64,000 nt of DNA from Streptomyces sp. ICC1 (GCF_003287935.1 NZ_CP030287.1:5225022-5289021); one strand, 5' to 3'. Shown: positions 9,213 to 20,629, numbered from the stretch's first letter. Notes: generated from the sequence alone by a model not told the origin. Numbers and translations are program-made.

Positions 9213-9707
9213 TCAGTGGTGGTCGCCCTGCGCCTCGAGGCGCTTGTAGGAGGCCTCGATCTCGGCCTCGGCCTCGGTGCGGCCGACCCAGTTCGCGCCC
9301 TCGACCGACTTGCCCGGCTCCAGGTCCTTGTAGACCTCGAAGAAGTGCTGGATCTCCAGGCGGTCGAACTCGGACACGTGGTGGATGTCGCGCAGGTGCT
9401 CGACACGCGGGTCGGAGGCCGGCACGCACAGCAGCTTGGCGTCGCCGCCCGCCTCGTCCGTCATGTTGAACATGCCGATCGCGCGGCACTTGATCAGGCA
9501 GCCCGGGAAGGTCGGCTCGTCCAGGATGACCAGCGCGTCCAGCGGGTCGCCGTCCTCGCCGAGGGTGTTCTCGACGAAGCCGTAGTCGGCCGGGTAGCTG
9601 GTCGAGGTGAAGAGGCGACGGTCCAGGCGGATCCGGCCGGTCTCGTGGTCCACCTCGTACTTGTTCCGCGAACCCTTGGGGATCTCGATGGTGACGTCGA
9701 ACTCCAC
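9213..9707 (-). CDS. ppa: Inorganic pyrophosphatase
   Basis: A 164-aa family I (soluble, hexameric) inorganic pyrophosphatase, which hydrolyses pyrophosphate to two phosphates and pulls biosynthetic reactions forward. The signature [13 protein letters not shown], with metal-binding aspartates, is intact near residue 55, as are [11 protein letters not shown] at the N-terminus and YKDLEPGK late in the protein. The frame is open further upstream, but the GTG at 9707 is preceded by GGAGGAGCAGGAC and matches the length of streptomycete enzymes. It is divergent from dacB, as in other Streptomyces. Confidence 0.95.
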   Translation of the reverse strand: MEFDVTIEIPKGSRNKYEVDHETGRIRLDRRLFTSTSYPADYGFVENTLGEDGDPLDALVILDEPTFPGCLIKCRAIGMFNMTDEAGGDAKLLCVPASDPRVEHLRDIHHVSEFDRLEIQHFFEVYKDLEPGKSVEGANWVGRTEAEAEIEASYKRLEAQGDHH

Positions 9708-9834
9708 GTCCTGCTCCTCCATGATCAGCTTCATTGCTTTCGAGACTGCGTTTGATTCACCTGCGTGCGCGGGCGCCCCGGCCCTGTCGGGTGGGGTGCC
9801 ATGCTCGCGGCAAGACGCAGTGGTTAAGTGTCCC

Positions 9835-9850
9835 TCACGCATATGTGTGA
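9835..9850. promoter_or_regulatory. Imperfect palindrome upstream of dacB
   Basis: TCACGCATATGTGTGA is a 16-bp near-palindrome with a single mismatched pair, located 22 nt before the dacB start in the ppa-dacB divergent region. It could be an operator, but no regulator is recognised. Confidence 0.3.
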
Positions 9851-9872
9851 TCGCGAAAGGGGCTGGTCCGAG

Positions 9873-11315
9873 GTGCCATTGGTCAAGACGTGGCAGCTCA
9901 TCGCGGTGTCGGCCGTCGCCGGCCTCGCCCTGTCGGCCGCGACTGTCGCCGCCGCGGGTCCCTGGGACTCCGGCCAGCGTAAGGCCGAGCGGGACGAGGC
10001 CGCCTCTTGGGGCCGTACGGGTGGCGCAGATCACGGTCGCGGCGGGGACGGAGCGCAGCCCCAGGCCGCCCCGAGCGCCCCCGGAGTGCTCCCCGGCGTA
10101 CGGTCCGCCCCCGCCGGCACGGGCACCCGCGCCGAGACCGTGGACGCCGGATCACTGGCCGCCGCGCTGCGCCCGCTGCTCGCGGACCGGTCCCTGGGCA
10201 CCGCCCGCGGCGCCTCCGTCGTCGACACCGCCACCGGCGAGGTCCTCTACGAGTCCGGCTCCCGCGAGGCCATGACACCCGCCTCCACCGTCAAGATCGC
10301 CACCGCCGCGGCCGCGCTCGCCGCGCTCGGCCCCGAGCACCGGATCCGCACCACGGTGGCGCCCGGAGCCGGCCCCGGCAAGATCGTCCTGGTCGGCGGC
10401 GGCGACCCCTCGCTCACCGCGAAGAAGAAGGCCCCGGCCGGCTCCGGCGGCAGCCTCGTCGCCCTGGCCGCCGACACCGCGCAGGCGCTCAAGGCCGCCG
10501 GCACCGAGAGCGTCTCCCTCGGCTACGACGACTCCCTCTACACCGGCCCGGCCCGCCACCCGATCGGCGTCAACGACAACATCGCCCCGGTCACGGCCCT
10601 GACGGCCGACGAGGGCCGCCCCGACGAGTCCTTCTCCGGACCCGTCAGACGCAGCGAGGACCCCTCCCGGGACACCGCCCGCGCCTTCGCCGCCCTGCTG
10701 GCCGAACGCGGCGTCAAGGTGACCGGCGAGCCCGCCCGGGCCAAGGCCCCCGCCGGCGCCGTACCGCTCGCCGAGACCCTCTCGCCCCCGCTCGCCGGAC
10801 TCGTCGAGCGGATGCTGACCCACAGCGACAACGACATCGCCGAGGCGCTGGCCCGCCAGACCGCGCTGGCCGCCGGAGCGCCCGCGAGCTTCGAAGGCGT
10901 GGAGAAGACGCTCGGCGCCAAGCTGGCCTCGATCGGCGTCGACACCTCCGGCTCCCGGTTCGCCGACGGCAGCGGGCTGAACCGCGAGGACAAGGTCAGC
11001 GCCGGACTGCTGACCGCCGTCCTGGCCAAGGCCGCCGATCCGCAGCGGCCCGAGCTGCGGCCCGTCCTGACCGGACTGCCCGTCGCCGGCTTCACCGGCA
11101 CCCTGCGCACCCGCAACGCCGGCAGCTCCCCGGCGGCCGGCCTGCTCCGGGCCAAGACCGGCACCCTGACCGGTGTGAACTCCCTCGCCGGCACCGTCGT
11201 CGACCCCTCCGGCCGACTGCTCGCCTTCGCGTTCCTGACCGCGAACACCGCCGACGCGGGCGCCGCCGAGAAGGGCCTCGACAGGCTCGCGGCAGCCGTG
11301 GCCGGGGCTTCCTAG
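9873..11315 (+). CDS. dacB: D-alanyl-D-alanine carboxypeptidase/endopeptidase (PBP4, S13)
   Basis: A 480-aa secreted low-molecular-weight PBP. A signal peptide or membrane anchor spans residues about 5-27 ([20 protein letters not shown]). The three active-site motifs are STVK at about 138, SDN at about 318 and KTG at about 428. The long insert between the first two motifs is typical of family S13. It trims peptide stems and cross-links in peptidoglycan outside the membrane. GTG at 9873 was chosen as the start nearest the signal segment, but its Shine-Dalgarno (AAAGGGG) is 11-13 nt away. The metalloprotease gene follows after 59 bases. Confidence 0.9.
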   Translation: MPLVKTWQLIAVSAVAGLALSAATVAAAGPWDSGQRKAERDEAASWGRTGGADHGRGGDGAQPQAAPSAPGVLPGVRSAPAGTGTRAETVDAGSLAAALRPLLADRSLGTARGASVVDTATGEVLYESGSREAMTPASTVKIATAAAALAALGPEHRIRTTVAPGAGPGKIVLVGGGDPSLTAKKKAPAGSGGSLVALAADTAQALKAAGTESVSLGYDDSLYTGPARHPIGVNDNIAPVTALTADEGRPDESFSGPVRRSEDPSRDTARAFAALLAERGVKVTGEPARAKAPAGAVPLAETLSPPLAGLVERMLTHSDNDIAEALARQTALAAGAPASFEGVEKTLGAKLASIGVDTSGSRFADGSGLNREDKVSAGLLTAVLAKAADPQRPELRPVLTGLPVAGFTGTLRTRNAGSSPAAGLLRAKTGTLTGVNSLAGTVVDPSGRLLAFAFLTANTADAGAAEKGLDRLAAAVAGAS

Positions 11316-11374
11316 CGCAGGGCCGCCCGCGCCGGGGGATCCCGCCCGCGCGCCGGTCCACGTACGGTTGACGC

Positions 11375-12517
11375 ATGACGAGCATCGGTGGTGCGGAGAT
11401 GGTCGACTGGAACCTCGCGGTGGCGACCGCGACCCGGCTGGTTCGGCCCGGCCCGGAGGTCAGCCGGGAGGAGGCGCGCGCCGTCGTGGCGGAGCTGCGC
11501 AGGCACGCCAAGACCTCCGAACGGCACGTGCGCGAGTTCACCCGGATGATGCCCGAGGGCTCGGCCCCGCCCGACACCCCCGTCCTCGTCGTGGACCGGG
11601 CCGGCTGGGTGAAGGCCAATGTCGCCGGCTTCCGCGAGCTCCTGGCACCGCTGCTCGGCAAGATGCAGGAACGCCGCGCGGGCACCCCCGGCGGCGCCGT
11701 CCTCGGCGCGGTCGGCGGCAAGGTCACCGGCGTGGAGCTCGGCATGCTGCTCAGCTTCCTGGCCTCCCGGGTGCTCGGCCAGTACGAGACCTTCGCGCCG
11801 GCCGCCCTGGACCTGCCGGGCGCGGCCGCCGGCGGCCGGCTGCTGCTCGTGGCGCCGAACATCGTGCACGTGGAGCGCGAGCTGGAGGTGGACCCGCACG
11901 ACTTCCGGCTCTGGGTCTGCCTGCACGAGGAGACGCACCGTACCCAGTTCACGGCCGTCCCGTGGCTCCGCGAACACATCGAGGGCGAAATCCAGACGTT
12001 CCTCGGCGCCACCGAGGTCGACCCGATGACCGTCCTGGAGCGGCTGCGCGAGGCCGCCCAGTCCTTCGCCGGAGCCCGCCCCGAGGCGGAGGGCGGCGAC
12101 GAGGGCCGCTCGCTGGTCGAGCTCGTCCAGACCCCCGAGCAGCGCGAGGTGCTGGCCAGGCTCACGGCCGTCATGTCCCTGCTGGAGGGCCACGCCGACT
12201 TCGTCATGGACGGGGTCGGGCCCGAGGTGGTGCCCTCGGTCGCCGAGATCCGGGAGAAGTTCCAGCAGCGCAGGGCCAGCGGAGCGGGCCGGCTCGACGG
12301 GGCGCTGCGCAAGCTGCTCGGCCTCGACGCGAAGATGCGCCAGTACCGCGACGGGGAGCGGTTCGTCCGCGCCGTCGTCGGCCAGGTCGGCATGGACGGC
12401 TTCAACCGGGTCTGGACCTCGCCGAACACGCTGCCGACGAAGGCGGAGATCGCCAAGCCCGCGGACTGGGTCGCCCGTGTCCACCGCAAGGGGAGCGAAC
12501 AGAGCGAAGAGGTGTGA
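11375..12517 (+). CDS. Zinc-dependent metalloprotease (zincin_2/DUF2342)
   Basis: A 380-aa protein with the zincin motif HEETHRTQF at about residue 186, whose two histidines and glutamate would bind zinc and activate water. It belongs to the actinobacterial family once labelled F420-biosynthesis-associated. Substrate and role are unknown. No signal peptide is evident. In Streptomyces it lies between dacB and tilS, and that order is kept here up to the point where tilS breaks. ATG at 11375 has no clear Shine-Dalgarno sequence. It is followed by a hairpin at 12649. Confidence 0.88.
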   Translation: MTSIGGAEMVDWNLAVATATRLVRPGPEVSREEARAVVAELRRHAKTSERHVREFTRMMPEGSAPPDTPVLVVDRAGWVKANVAGFRELLAPLLGKMQERRAGTPGGAVLGAVGGKVTGVELGMLLSFLASRVLGQYETFAPAALDLPGAAAGGRLLLVAPNIVHVERELEVDPHDFRLWVCLHEETHRTQFTAVPWLREHIEGEIQTFLGATEVDPMTVLERLREAAQSFAGARPEAEGGDEGRSLVELVQTPEQREVLARLTAVMSLLEGHADFVMDGVGPEVVPSVAEIREKFQQRRASGAGRLDGALRKLLGLDAKMRQYRDGERFVRAVVGQVGMDGFNRVWTSPNTLPTKAEIAKPADWVARVHRKGSEQSEEV

Positions 12518-12648
12518 CGGGAGAGGCGTGAAGATGTCCCTCTGGGGGAAGCAGCGTCACCCGTCCGAGGGACCGTGGGGCGTGGAAGGGCGTGCGATGC
12601 TCGGGGAACGGCTCGGTTCTGTCACCATCATCGCACTCTGAGTGACAA

Positions 12649-12666
12649 CCCCCCGTCCGCGGGGGG
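12649..12666 (+). terminator. Short GC hairpin after the metalloprotease gene
   Basis: CCCCCCG-TCCG-CGGGGGG forms a 7-bp all-GC stem with a 4-nt loop, followed by AAAC, 131 bases past the stop codon and about 90 bases before the tilS remnant. Confidence 0.55.
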
Positions 12667-12753
12667 AAACCGGACAGCACCCGGCACAGCACCCTCCCCC
12701 ACGCCTCCCGAGCGCCTCCGAGGCATCCGAACTCCACCGAAGGGCACCGGCAC

Positions 12754-12852
12754 ATGGGTCCCCATCCTGCGGTCGCGGCGATACGCCTGGCGGTCCGCCG
12801 CGCACTCCACGACGTCCTCACCGACCTCACCGACCGACCCGCTCCCGCACCC
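12754..12852 (+). pseudogene. tilS: tilS 5' remnant (tRNA-Ile lysidine synthetase), broken
   Basis: An ATG at 12754 opens MGPHPAVAAIRLAVRRALHD, the characteristic start of streptomycete TilS. About 33 residues look like TilS. After that the frame becomes arginine-rich nonsense that overlaps the 3' end of the opposite-strand aldehyde dehydrogenase. The PP-loop motif SGGxDS, expected soon after this point, never appears. Position also fits, since tilS normally follows the metalloprotease gene. TilS modifies the wobble base of tRNA-Ile(CAU) and is essential, so a functional copy or the rest of this gene must be elsewhere. Identification is from memory of the N-terminus plus gene order. Confidence 0.68.
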
Positions 12853-12926
12853 CGCGTAGGCCGCCCCGGCCGCGATCCACCGCCGGCCCGCCGCCGCGGC
12901 CGCGGTGGGCGCGCGCTGCTCCTCCT

Positions 12927-14411
<1,485 letters not shown>

Positions 14412-14505
14412 GACGCGCTGTACCTCCGATTCCGCCACCGCGGCGTGCCCGCGGTGGTACTGCTCGTGCCCGGTTGCCCAGGTCCGCGGAAGCCATGTCC
14501 CAAAC

Positions 14506-14548
14506 GTCACCGGAAGTGACGGGAGTCACTCCCCGTCGCCACGGGGAG
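14506..14548 (-). promoter_or_regulatory. Repeated GTCAC/GTGAC boxes and hairpin upstream of the BADH gene
   Basis: Three alternating pentamers (GTCAC at 14506, GTGAC at 14516, GTCAC at 14525) give two short inverted repeats. They are followed by a perfect 8-bp hairpin, CTCCCCGT-CGCC-ACGGGGAG (14529-14548). The block lies about 95-137 nt upstream of the aldehyde dehydrogenase start. It could be an operator or leader structure. The regulator is unknown. Confidence 0.35.
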
Positions 14549-14881
14549 AGACGAGACAGATCGGTATATATCGGATGCCACTGGAGGGCCTCCCCCGGCC
14601 GGTTCGGCGCAGCACGAGGGTCGGCCCGCACCTGCGGGTGCAGCGCGGCCGACCGCGGCACCGCCTCCCGGCACTCGGCGTCGCCGGTCCTCCCGGCCGT
14701 CCGGTGAAGACGCAGGTCATCCCGGCCGGCCGGTGCCTGAGAGCGCGGAGACGGCCGGGCCGTCCGGTCGGGCCGGACGGGACGAGGCGTCCCGCCCGCG
14801 GCCCTTCCCTTGTCGGCCCCTCCTGCGTACCTTCGCCGCTGCCGAGCGCACCGCCCGGCAGCATCGACACGGGGGAGAGCG
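14549..14881. other. Divergent intergenic region
   Basis: Holds a small AT island (TATATATCGG around 14565-14574), unusual in this GC-rich DNA and a possible promoter element for the leftward dehydrogenase, then GC-rich sequence up to the serine hydrolase. No further gene or clear promoter is visible. Confidence 0.35.
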
Positions 14882-16297
14882 ATGAGAGGCACACGCAGAA
14901 CACGCACCGCGCACACCACACACACCACGCGCACCGTACGGGGCCGCCTCGCGGTGGTCGCCGCGGCCGTCCTGGTCGCGGCCACGGGCCTGCCGTCCAC
15001 ACCGGCCGCCGCGCACGCCGGCCACGAACCGCTGCGCGCCGCCATGCGCGCCGCCATGCGCGCCGAGGCGGGAACGGCCGTCGGCGGCGACGGGATCCCC
15101 GGGGTGATCGCCCGCACCTACAAGGACGGCGTCTCCTGGACCGGTACGGAGGCCACGGACGCGGGAACACCCGTACGCGATCCGGACGGCCCCTTCCGGG
15201 CCGCCTCGATCACCAAGATCTTCACCGCGACGACCGTGCTCCAACTCGTCGCCGAGGGCCGGGTCCGCCTCGACGACGACGTGTTCGGCCTGCTGGGCCC
15301 GGTCCTGAAGACCAACCCCGCCGCGGGCTGCAACCTGGGCACGGGACAGTGCTTCAACCCGCCGCCCGGCAGCCCGCCCGTCACCGTGCGGAACCTGCTC
15401 CAGCACTCCAGCGGCGTCTTCGACTACCTAGGCGACCTGGGGGTGCTGGCGAGCGCCGGCAGCAGCTTCCCCCACCTCCCCGAGTACTCCGCACAGCAGC
15501 TCGTCGACGAAGGCGCCTCCCACGGACCGCAGTTCGCGCCGGGCGCCGGGATGCACTACAGCAACACCAACTACGTCCTGCTCGGCATGGTCATCGAGCG
15601 GGTGACCGGACAGCCGTGGGCGGACGAGATCACCCGCCGGGTCATCCAGCCGCTCGGCCTCAGCCACACCGTGCTTCCCGGATCCACGGCCACCCTGCCG
15701 ACTCCGCACGACCAGTTCTTCACCAACTACCTTCGGCCGCGCGGGCTGTTCGGGCACTTCTCCGTCCCGGCAGCCGACTGGAACCCGTCCATCGGCGGCG
15801 CGGCCGGAGCCGTCGTGTCCACCAGCGGCGACCTGGTCACCTTCATCCGCGCCCTGCTCGGCGGCCGACTCCTGCCCCCGGCACAGCTCGCGCAGATGAT
15901 GACCGACCTGAACCCCACCGGGGCCGGAGCCCCCGGCCCGCTGCCCGGCATCCCCTGCGACCCGGCCCGCGCCTGGCCCGAGTGCATCGTCAACCCGGCC
16001 ATCAGCACGGCCAGTTCGGGCGACAGGGCGACGCCCGGTTACTGGTACGCGAGCCGCCCCTGGAAGGCCGTCCAGGCCGATTACGGACTCGGCCTCACCC
16101 GCCGCACGATCACCTGTGCGAACGGCTCCACCGTCACGCTGTACGGGCACAACGGGGGCGGATTCGGCTCGTTGAGCTACCTCTACTCCACGGCGGACGG
16201 CAGTCACGCCATCGCGCTCAACATGAACGGCGACTGGCCGCTCTGGGAGATGTACAGCCTGAACGGCATGCTGGCGGCCGAATTCTGCACCGCCTGA
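14882..16297 (+). CDS. Secreted serine hydrolase (class C beta-lactamase / DD-peptidase family S12)
   Basis: A 471-aa exported protein with a signal peptide (residues about 20-44, ending STPAAAHA). Catalytic motifs are SITK at about 109, YSN at about 226 and HNG at about 423, all intact. This is the set found in D-Ala-D-Ala carboxypeptidases, esterases and class C beta-lactamases, so the real substrate is open. Internal cysteine pairs (AGCNLGTGQCF; GIPCDPARAWPECIV) suggest disulfides outside the cell. The start ATG is preceded by GGGGGAGAGCG. A decayed surface-protein gene follows. Confidence 0.9.
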   Translation: MRGTRRTRTAHTTHTTRTVRGRLAVVAAAVLVAATGLPSTPAAAHAGHEPLRAAMRAAMRAEAGTAVGGDGIPGVIARTYKDGVSWTGTEATDAGTPVRDPDGPFRAASITKIFTATTVLQLVAEGRVRLDDDVFGLLGPVLKTNPAAGCNLGTGQCFNPPPGSPPVTVRNLLQHSSGVFDYLGDLGVLASAGSSFPHLPEYSAQQLVDEGASHGPQFAPGAGMHYSNTNYVLLGMVIERVTGQPWADEITRRVIQPLGLSHTVLPGSTATLPTPHDQFFTNYLRPRGLFGHFSVPAADWNPSIGGAAGAVVSTSGDLVTFIRALLGGRLLPPAQLAQMMTDLNPTGAGAPGPLPGIPCDPARAWPECIVNPAISTASSGDRATPGYWYASRPWKAVQADYGLGLTRRTITCANGSTVTLYGHNGGGFGSLSYLYSTADGSHAIALNMNGDWPLWEMYSLNGMLAAEFCTA

Positions 16298-16351
16298 CGG
16301 CCCCCGACCCCAGGTGCGCGAAGCTCCCCCGACACCGCGCGCACGGAGGGA

Positions 16352-16698
16352 GACACCGGGGGCGAATTCAACCCGGCCAAGGGCGTCTACGTCGGCCTGT
16401 GCGCGGTCACCGGTGCGCCGGCGCCGCCAAGCCCACGCCCTGCCTGGGCGGTTCGGACCGGGCAGGGCACCACCGGCGCCTCTCGCACTGGGTCAACAAC
16501 ACCTTCGGCGGCACCCTGCCCAACACCTCCGCCTTCGGGGCCGGCGGAACCTTCAACGTCACCATCCACGTCAAGGCCGACCTCGGCAACGGCCAGATCT
16601 GCGGCGAGACCGTCGAGTGCGCGATCGTCACCCGCGCGGACCACTTCAACTCGAGCAACCGCAAGTACGACGTCCACGTCCCGATGACCTTCAACTAG
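16352..16698 (+). pseudogene. Decayed neocarzinostatin-like secreted protein fragment
   Basis: Three stretches of one beta-sandwich protein are recognisable, but they alternate between two reading frames. FNPAKGVYVGLCAVTGAP is in one frame, KPTPCLGGSDRAG in the next, and HWVNNTFGGTLPNTSAFG up to DVHVPMTFN, ending at 16698, follows. A GTTGAS piece in the first frame lies between the last two. The pattern resembles the neocarzinostatin/IPT-like domains of Streptomyces secreted proteins (GVYVALC...CAIVTRADH). No start codon or signal peptide survives, so this is a C-terminal remnant with several indels. Confidence 0.65.
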
Positions 16699-16750
16699 TG
16701 CTGTGGAGCCCCGTCCCACCCACTCCCCCAGGTCACGCCACGAGGATGTC

Positions 16751-18647
16751 ATGACACCCCAGCGCCCCGTCACCCCCGCCCGTGCGGGCGCCGCCTCGGC
16801 GGCACCCGCGCTCGTGCTCGCCTCCGCGGCCTCGGCCTCGACCTCGGCAGCCTCCCCGGTGAACGCCGCCGGCACGGAGCGCACCGCACTGGGACCGGGC
16901 GGACAGCGGTTGGCCGTGTCCGCCGCGTCCGGTCTGGATCCGCGCGGCCAGACCGTCCGCGTGACGGGGGCGGGGTACGACCAGGCGAAGGGCGTGTACG
17001 TCGCCCTCTGCAAGGACAACGGCGACAGCCGGGTCCCGGCCCCCTGCGCCGGGGGCGCCGACACGTCCGGCGGCGCCAAGTCCTCGCAGTGGTTCGTGCC
17101 CAAGGGGGATCCGCACGCAGGGGCGTTGGGGGTCCCGTATGGCGAAGGGGGCCGCGCGACATGCTGCTGCACCCCGACTCCCGCAAGCTGTACGGCGGTT
17201 CGGCGGACCGGCGGGACACCGCCGACGCCAACGAGAGCGGGCTGCACGTCCTCGACCCGGCCGACGGCACACTGCGCGGCAGCGTCACGCAGGCGCCCGG
17301 GCCCACGGGTGCGCCGGGCCGGCGGGCCGTGCGGCAGCTGATCGCCCCGCTGCCGGGCGACGGGGTGGTCTTCTCCTACCCGCTGCGCGGGATCGGCACG
17401 GCCAAGGACGGGGACGCGGCCGCCGCGGGCGCGTGGGTGCCGGGCGGCGGCGTCACCGACGCCGCACCCGGGGTGACCCCCGGCACGGTACTGGTCGCGC
17501 AGGGCTCCGTCCTGTCCGAGGTCGACATCGCGACGGCCGCGGTCAGGCGCACCCTCACCCTGGACGGCGGAGACGGCTTCGCGGTGGACGCGGCCCGACG
17601 GTCTCGGTCTGGTTCACCGACGCCGACCACCGCAAGGTGTACCGGGTCGACACCGCCACCTTCCAGCTGACCGCCACCGTCGAACTCCCGCCGGGCGAGG
17701 GCTACACGGGGTTCACCGAGGTGGATCCCGCGGCGGGCGCGGTGTGGGTGGGCCTGGACACCTCGGTCGTCGTCCACGACGCCGACAGCAGGCGGACGGG
17801 CGTGATCAAGGGCACCGACCTGCCCCGCGCGGCTCGGTTCGACGCCGCCACGCACCGGGCGTACGTGGTCTGGCAGGACTCCGGGGATACGTCGCAGCCG
17901 GGCAGCGACAACAACGGGGTACCCGCTGTGTACCACGCCACCGACCTCAAGGAGGCAGCGGCGACGACCGTACTGCCCGCAAACCACGGCCAGTTGGGCT
18001 TTGCCTCGCTCGCGGTCGCGCCCGGCGGCGCGGTGGTGTTCGTGTCGAACCCGGCCGAGGGGCGGATCGCCCGGCTGGAGCGGTCCGTCTCCCCCACCGT
18101 CACGCAAGGTCCCACCGACCGGACGGTGACGGCGGGCGAGCGGGTCGTGCTGACCGCGGACGCGTACGGCACCCCAAAGCCCGCGGTGGCCTGGCAGGTC
18201 AGCGCGGACGCGGGCAGGACCTGGCAGCCGGTGGAGGCGGGCACCTCCGTCCACTCCTTCACGGCCCAGGCCGCCGACAACGGCCGTTGCTACCGGGCGG
18301 AGTTCCGGAACACGGCGGGCACCAGCCGCACCAAGCCGATCACCCTCACGGTGACCGCGGCCGGGACCGGCACCGACGGCGGTACGGGCACTCCCGGCAC
18401 TCCCGGCACCTCCGGCTCCACCGGCGGTGCCACCACCGCGGCCGCGAGCACGGGCGCCGCCTCCGCCTCCGGCTCCGGCTCCGGCGGCACGGTCGGCGGC
18501 ACCGGCGCCACGGCCAACGACGGCTCCCTCGCCTCCACCGGCGCCGGCGCTGCCACCCTCGCCACCGCCGCGGCCGCGCTCACCGCCACCGGCTGGATCC
18601 TCGTACGCCGACGACGGCGCACCGGGTCACCGCGGGCCGCGTCATGA
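16751..18647 (+). pseudogene. Frameshifted LAxTG-anchored surface protein with neocarzinostatin-like and propeller-like regions
   Basis: Starts at the ATG at 16751 with a signal peptide, then LAVSAASGLDPRGQTVRVTG and GVYVALCKDNG (neocarzinostatin-like). Near 17150 the coding sense jumps to another frame (MLLHPDSRKLYGGSADRRD), and near 17605 to a third (VSVWFTDADHRKVYRVD). That third frame continues through beta-propeller-like and Ig-like sequence to the end. The C-terminus is a sortase signal, LASTG plus a hydrophobic helix plus RRRRR, the LAxTG type used by Streptomyces class E sortases. The first jump may be a deletion fusing two genes, and the second looks like a small indel. It overlaps the P450 stop by 6 bases. 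Confidence 0.75.
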
Positions 18648-19820
18648 CGTCTTGTACGCCACCGGCAGCTCGACGAGGCCCCGCGCCCGCAGGGACGGCC
18701 TCCACCGGGCGTCGGGCTCGGCCAGGTCCAGGCCGGGGAACCGGTCGAGGAGCGCGGCCAGCGCGATCTCGACCTCGGCGCGGGCCAGGGGTGCGCCGAT
18801 GCAGTAGTGGATGCCGTGCCCCAGCGCCAGGTGGCCCGAGGTGTCGCGGTCGAAGTCGAGCTCGTCCGGGTGCGCGAAGCGCGCGGGATCGCGGTTGGCG
18901 GCCGAGAGGGACAGCAGGACCGTTTCACCCGCGGGTACGCGGACCTCTCCGATGGTGACGTCGACGGTGGGGAAGCGGCGGATCGCAAGGAGCGCCGACC
19001 CGTCGTAGCGTGCGAGTTCCTCGACCGCGGCCGGGAGCTTCGAGGGATCGCGGCGGAGTTGTGCCAGGCGTTCGGGATCGTCCAGGAGTGCGTGGATCGC
19101 GTTGCCGATGAGCTGGACGGTGTTCTCGTAGCCGGCGACGAGGATGAGGAAGGCGAGCGAGGTCAGCTCGTCCTCGCTGAGCCGGTCCCCGTCGGTGTCG
19201 CGGACCGCGATCAGGTCGGAGAGCAGGTCGCCGGCCGGGTTCTCCCGCTTGTGTGCGATGAGTTCGACGAAGAAGGTCAGCATCGACCCCACCGCGTGCT
19301 TCGCGGCCTGGGGTCGGCTGGGGTCCGGCGCGATGAGTGCGTCGGTCCAGGAGCGGAAGTCCTCGCGCCGGTCCTCGGGGACTCCGAGCAGGTCGCAGAT
19401 GACGGTGATCGGCAGTGGGGCTGCGTAGGCCGCGATCAGGTCGGCGGTGCCGTCCGGGCCGAGCGCGTCGAGGAGCCGGTCCGCGGTCCGGCGGATGGGG
19501 GCCCGCAGCCCCTCCACCCGGCCGGGGGTGAATGCGCGGCTCACGAGCTTGCGCAGGCGGGTGTGGTCCGGCGGATCCATGTTCAGGAGGTTCGCGTCGA
19601 GGGCCGGCGGCAGTGACAGCCCCCGGTAGCCGCCCTCCCCCGCGTTCTTCTTGTCGAGGGACAGGCGTGGGTCCGCGAGCGCCGAACGGACGTCGTCGTA
19701 CCGCGTGACGAGCCATGCCGGCTCACCGCCGGGCCCCGCGATCCGATGCACCGGCTCCGTGTCACGCAAGTACCGGTAGGCGGCGTGCGGCTGGTTGATG
19801 AGCTCGCCCTGAAGATCCAT
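18642..19820 (-). CDS. Cytochrome P450
   Basis: A 392-aa soluble bacterial P450. The heme ligand is Cys at about 340 in LALGHGIHYCIGAPLARAE, and the K-helix ExxR is in VEELARY. The I-helix motif reads AGYENT, where an acid-alcohol pair is usual, so Asn precedes the conserved Thr. Substrate cannot be told, and there is no ferredoxin or reductase beside it. The start ATG overlaps a 13-bp palindrome and has only AGGG nearby as a possible ribosome site. A decayed IS element begins 38 bases upstream, so the original promoter region may have been lost or replaced. Confidence 0.92.
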   Translation of the reverse strand: MDLQGELINQPHAAYRYLRDTEPVHRIAGPGGEPAWLVTRYDDVRSALADPRLSLDKKNAGEGGYRGLSLPPALDANLLNMDPPDHTRLRKLVSRAFTPGRVEGLRAPIRRTADRLLDALGPDGTADLIAAYAAPLPITVICDLLGVPEDRREDFRSWTDALIAPDPSRPQAAKHAVGSMLTFFVELIAHKRENPAGDLLSDLIAVRDTDGDRLSEDELTSLAFLILVAGYENTVQLIGNAIHALLDDPERLAQLRRDPSKLPAAVEELARYDGSALLAIRRFPTVDVTIGEVRVPAGETVLLSLSAANRDPARFAHPDELDFDRDTSGHLALGHGIHYCIGAPLARAEVEIALAALLDRFPGLDLAEPDARWRPSLRARGLVELPVAYKTS

Positions 19821-19832
19821 AGGGTCACCCTA
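19820..19832. promoter_or_regulatory. Perfect palindrome overlapping the P450 start codon
   Basis: TAGGGTCACCCTA is a perfect 13-bp palindrome whose first base is part of the P450 ATG. A protein bound here would block translation initiation or a leaderless promoter. It could equally be chance in GC-rich DNA. Confidence 0.3.
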
Positions 19833-19858
19833 ATGCCGTGATCGGAACGGTCTTCTTG

Positions 19859-20626
19859 GAACTCATCTCATTTGGCCAGTCTGCGGTAGCAGATAAGGGT
19901 GCAGGCGATGCCGGCGAAGGCGAGAAAATGCTCGGCCTCGCGTTCGTAGCGGCGGTGCGGCCGTCGACAGCCGGCGAGCCAGGACATGGTCCTTTCGACG
20001 ACCCATCTGTGGCGACCGAGCCGTTGTGAGGACTCGACACCTCTGCGGGCGATGCGGTGCTTGATGCCACGTCCCGCGTAACCATCTCCGCAGGTGGGCA
20101 AAGTCGTATCCCTCACTGTCGTGCGGGTTCGCACCCGAAATCCTGACCGACAGGGGCAGACCGGTCCGCTCCGTGATCAAGTAGATCTTCGACCCGAACT
20201 TGCCCCGGTCCACAGGATCCGGACCTGTCAGGTCCCCCTTTTCAGAGCCCGCATGTTCACCGATTCGATCGCACAGCGGGACCAGTCCAACTCGCCGCGG
20301 GCGCCGAGCTCGTCGAGGACCAGGCGGTGGAGCTTGGCCCACACCCGGGCCCTGCTCCACTCGGTGAACCGCCGGTGAGCTGTCGCCCCCGACGGCCCGA
20401 ACGATGCCGCAGGCACCTGCTGCCAGGTACAACCCGACGTCCCAACGAACACGATCGCGGCAAGCACCTCCCGGTCGCCGTGCCGGCGCCGACCACCGCC
20501 CTGCGGCCGCGACGGCGCCTCCGGCACCACCCGCTGGAACAGCTCCCACAACTCGTCCGGCACCAGCCGTTCAACGATCCCCACCATGGCCGACAGCCTA
20601 CCGCGAAGCCCAAATGAGATGACTTC
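19859..20626 (-). mobile_element. Decayed IS5-family element
   Basis: Imperfect 18-bp terminal inverted repeats, GAACTCATCTCATTTGGC at 19859 and its counterpart at 20609-20626, with two mismatches, bound a broken IS5-type transposase. No clear target duplication was found. Its right end lies directly against the 3-bp duplication of the second element, so the intact IS probably inserted at or beside its edge. Confidence 0.7.
19868..20587 (-). pseudogene. IS5-family transposase, frameshifted and internally deleted
   Basis: OrfA (20587 to 20228) is intact and begins MVGIVERLVPDELWELFQRV. It ends at AAAAGGGGG, where a programmed -1 slip would give LTGPDPVDRGKFGSKIYLIT. OrfB then lacks about 30 residues between GANPHDS and GYDFAHL, and goes out of frame after RRWLRG. 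The remaining IKHRIARRGVESSQ to RRLAK is in another frame, down to 19868. The slip site is normal for these elements, while the deletion and second frameshift are real damage, so the element should be immobile by itself. Confidence 0.75.
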
Positions 20627-20629
20627 TTA

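Noticed and set aside
20228..20587. OrfA stop in the first IS treated as damage
   Set aside because: The AAAAGGGGG slip site gives the normal OrfA-OrfB fusion in this family. Only the later deletion and frameshift count as decay.
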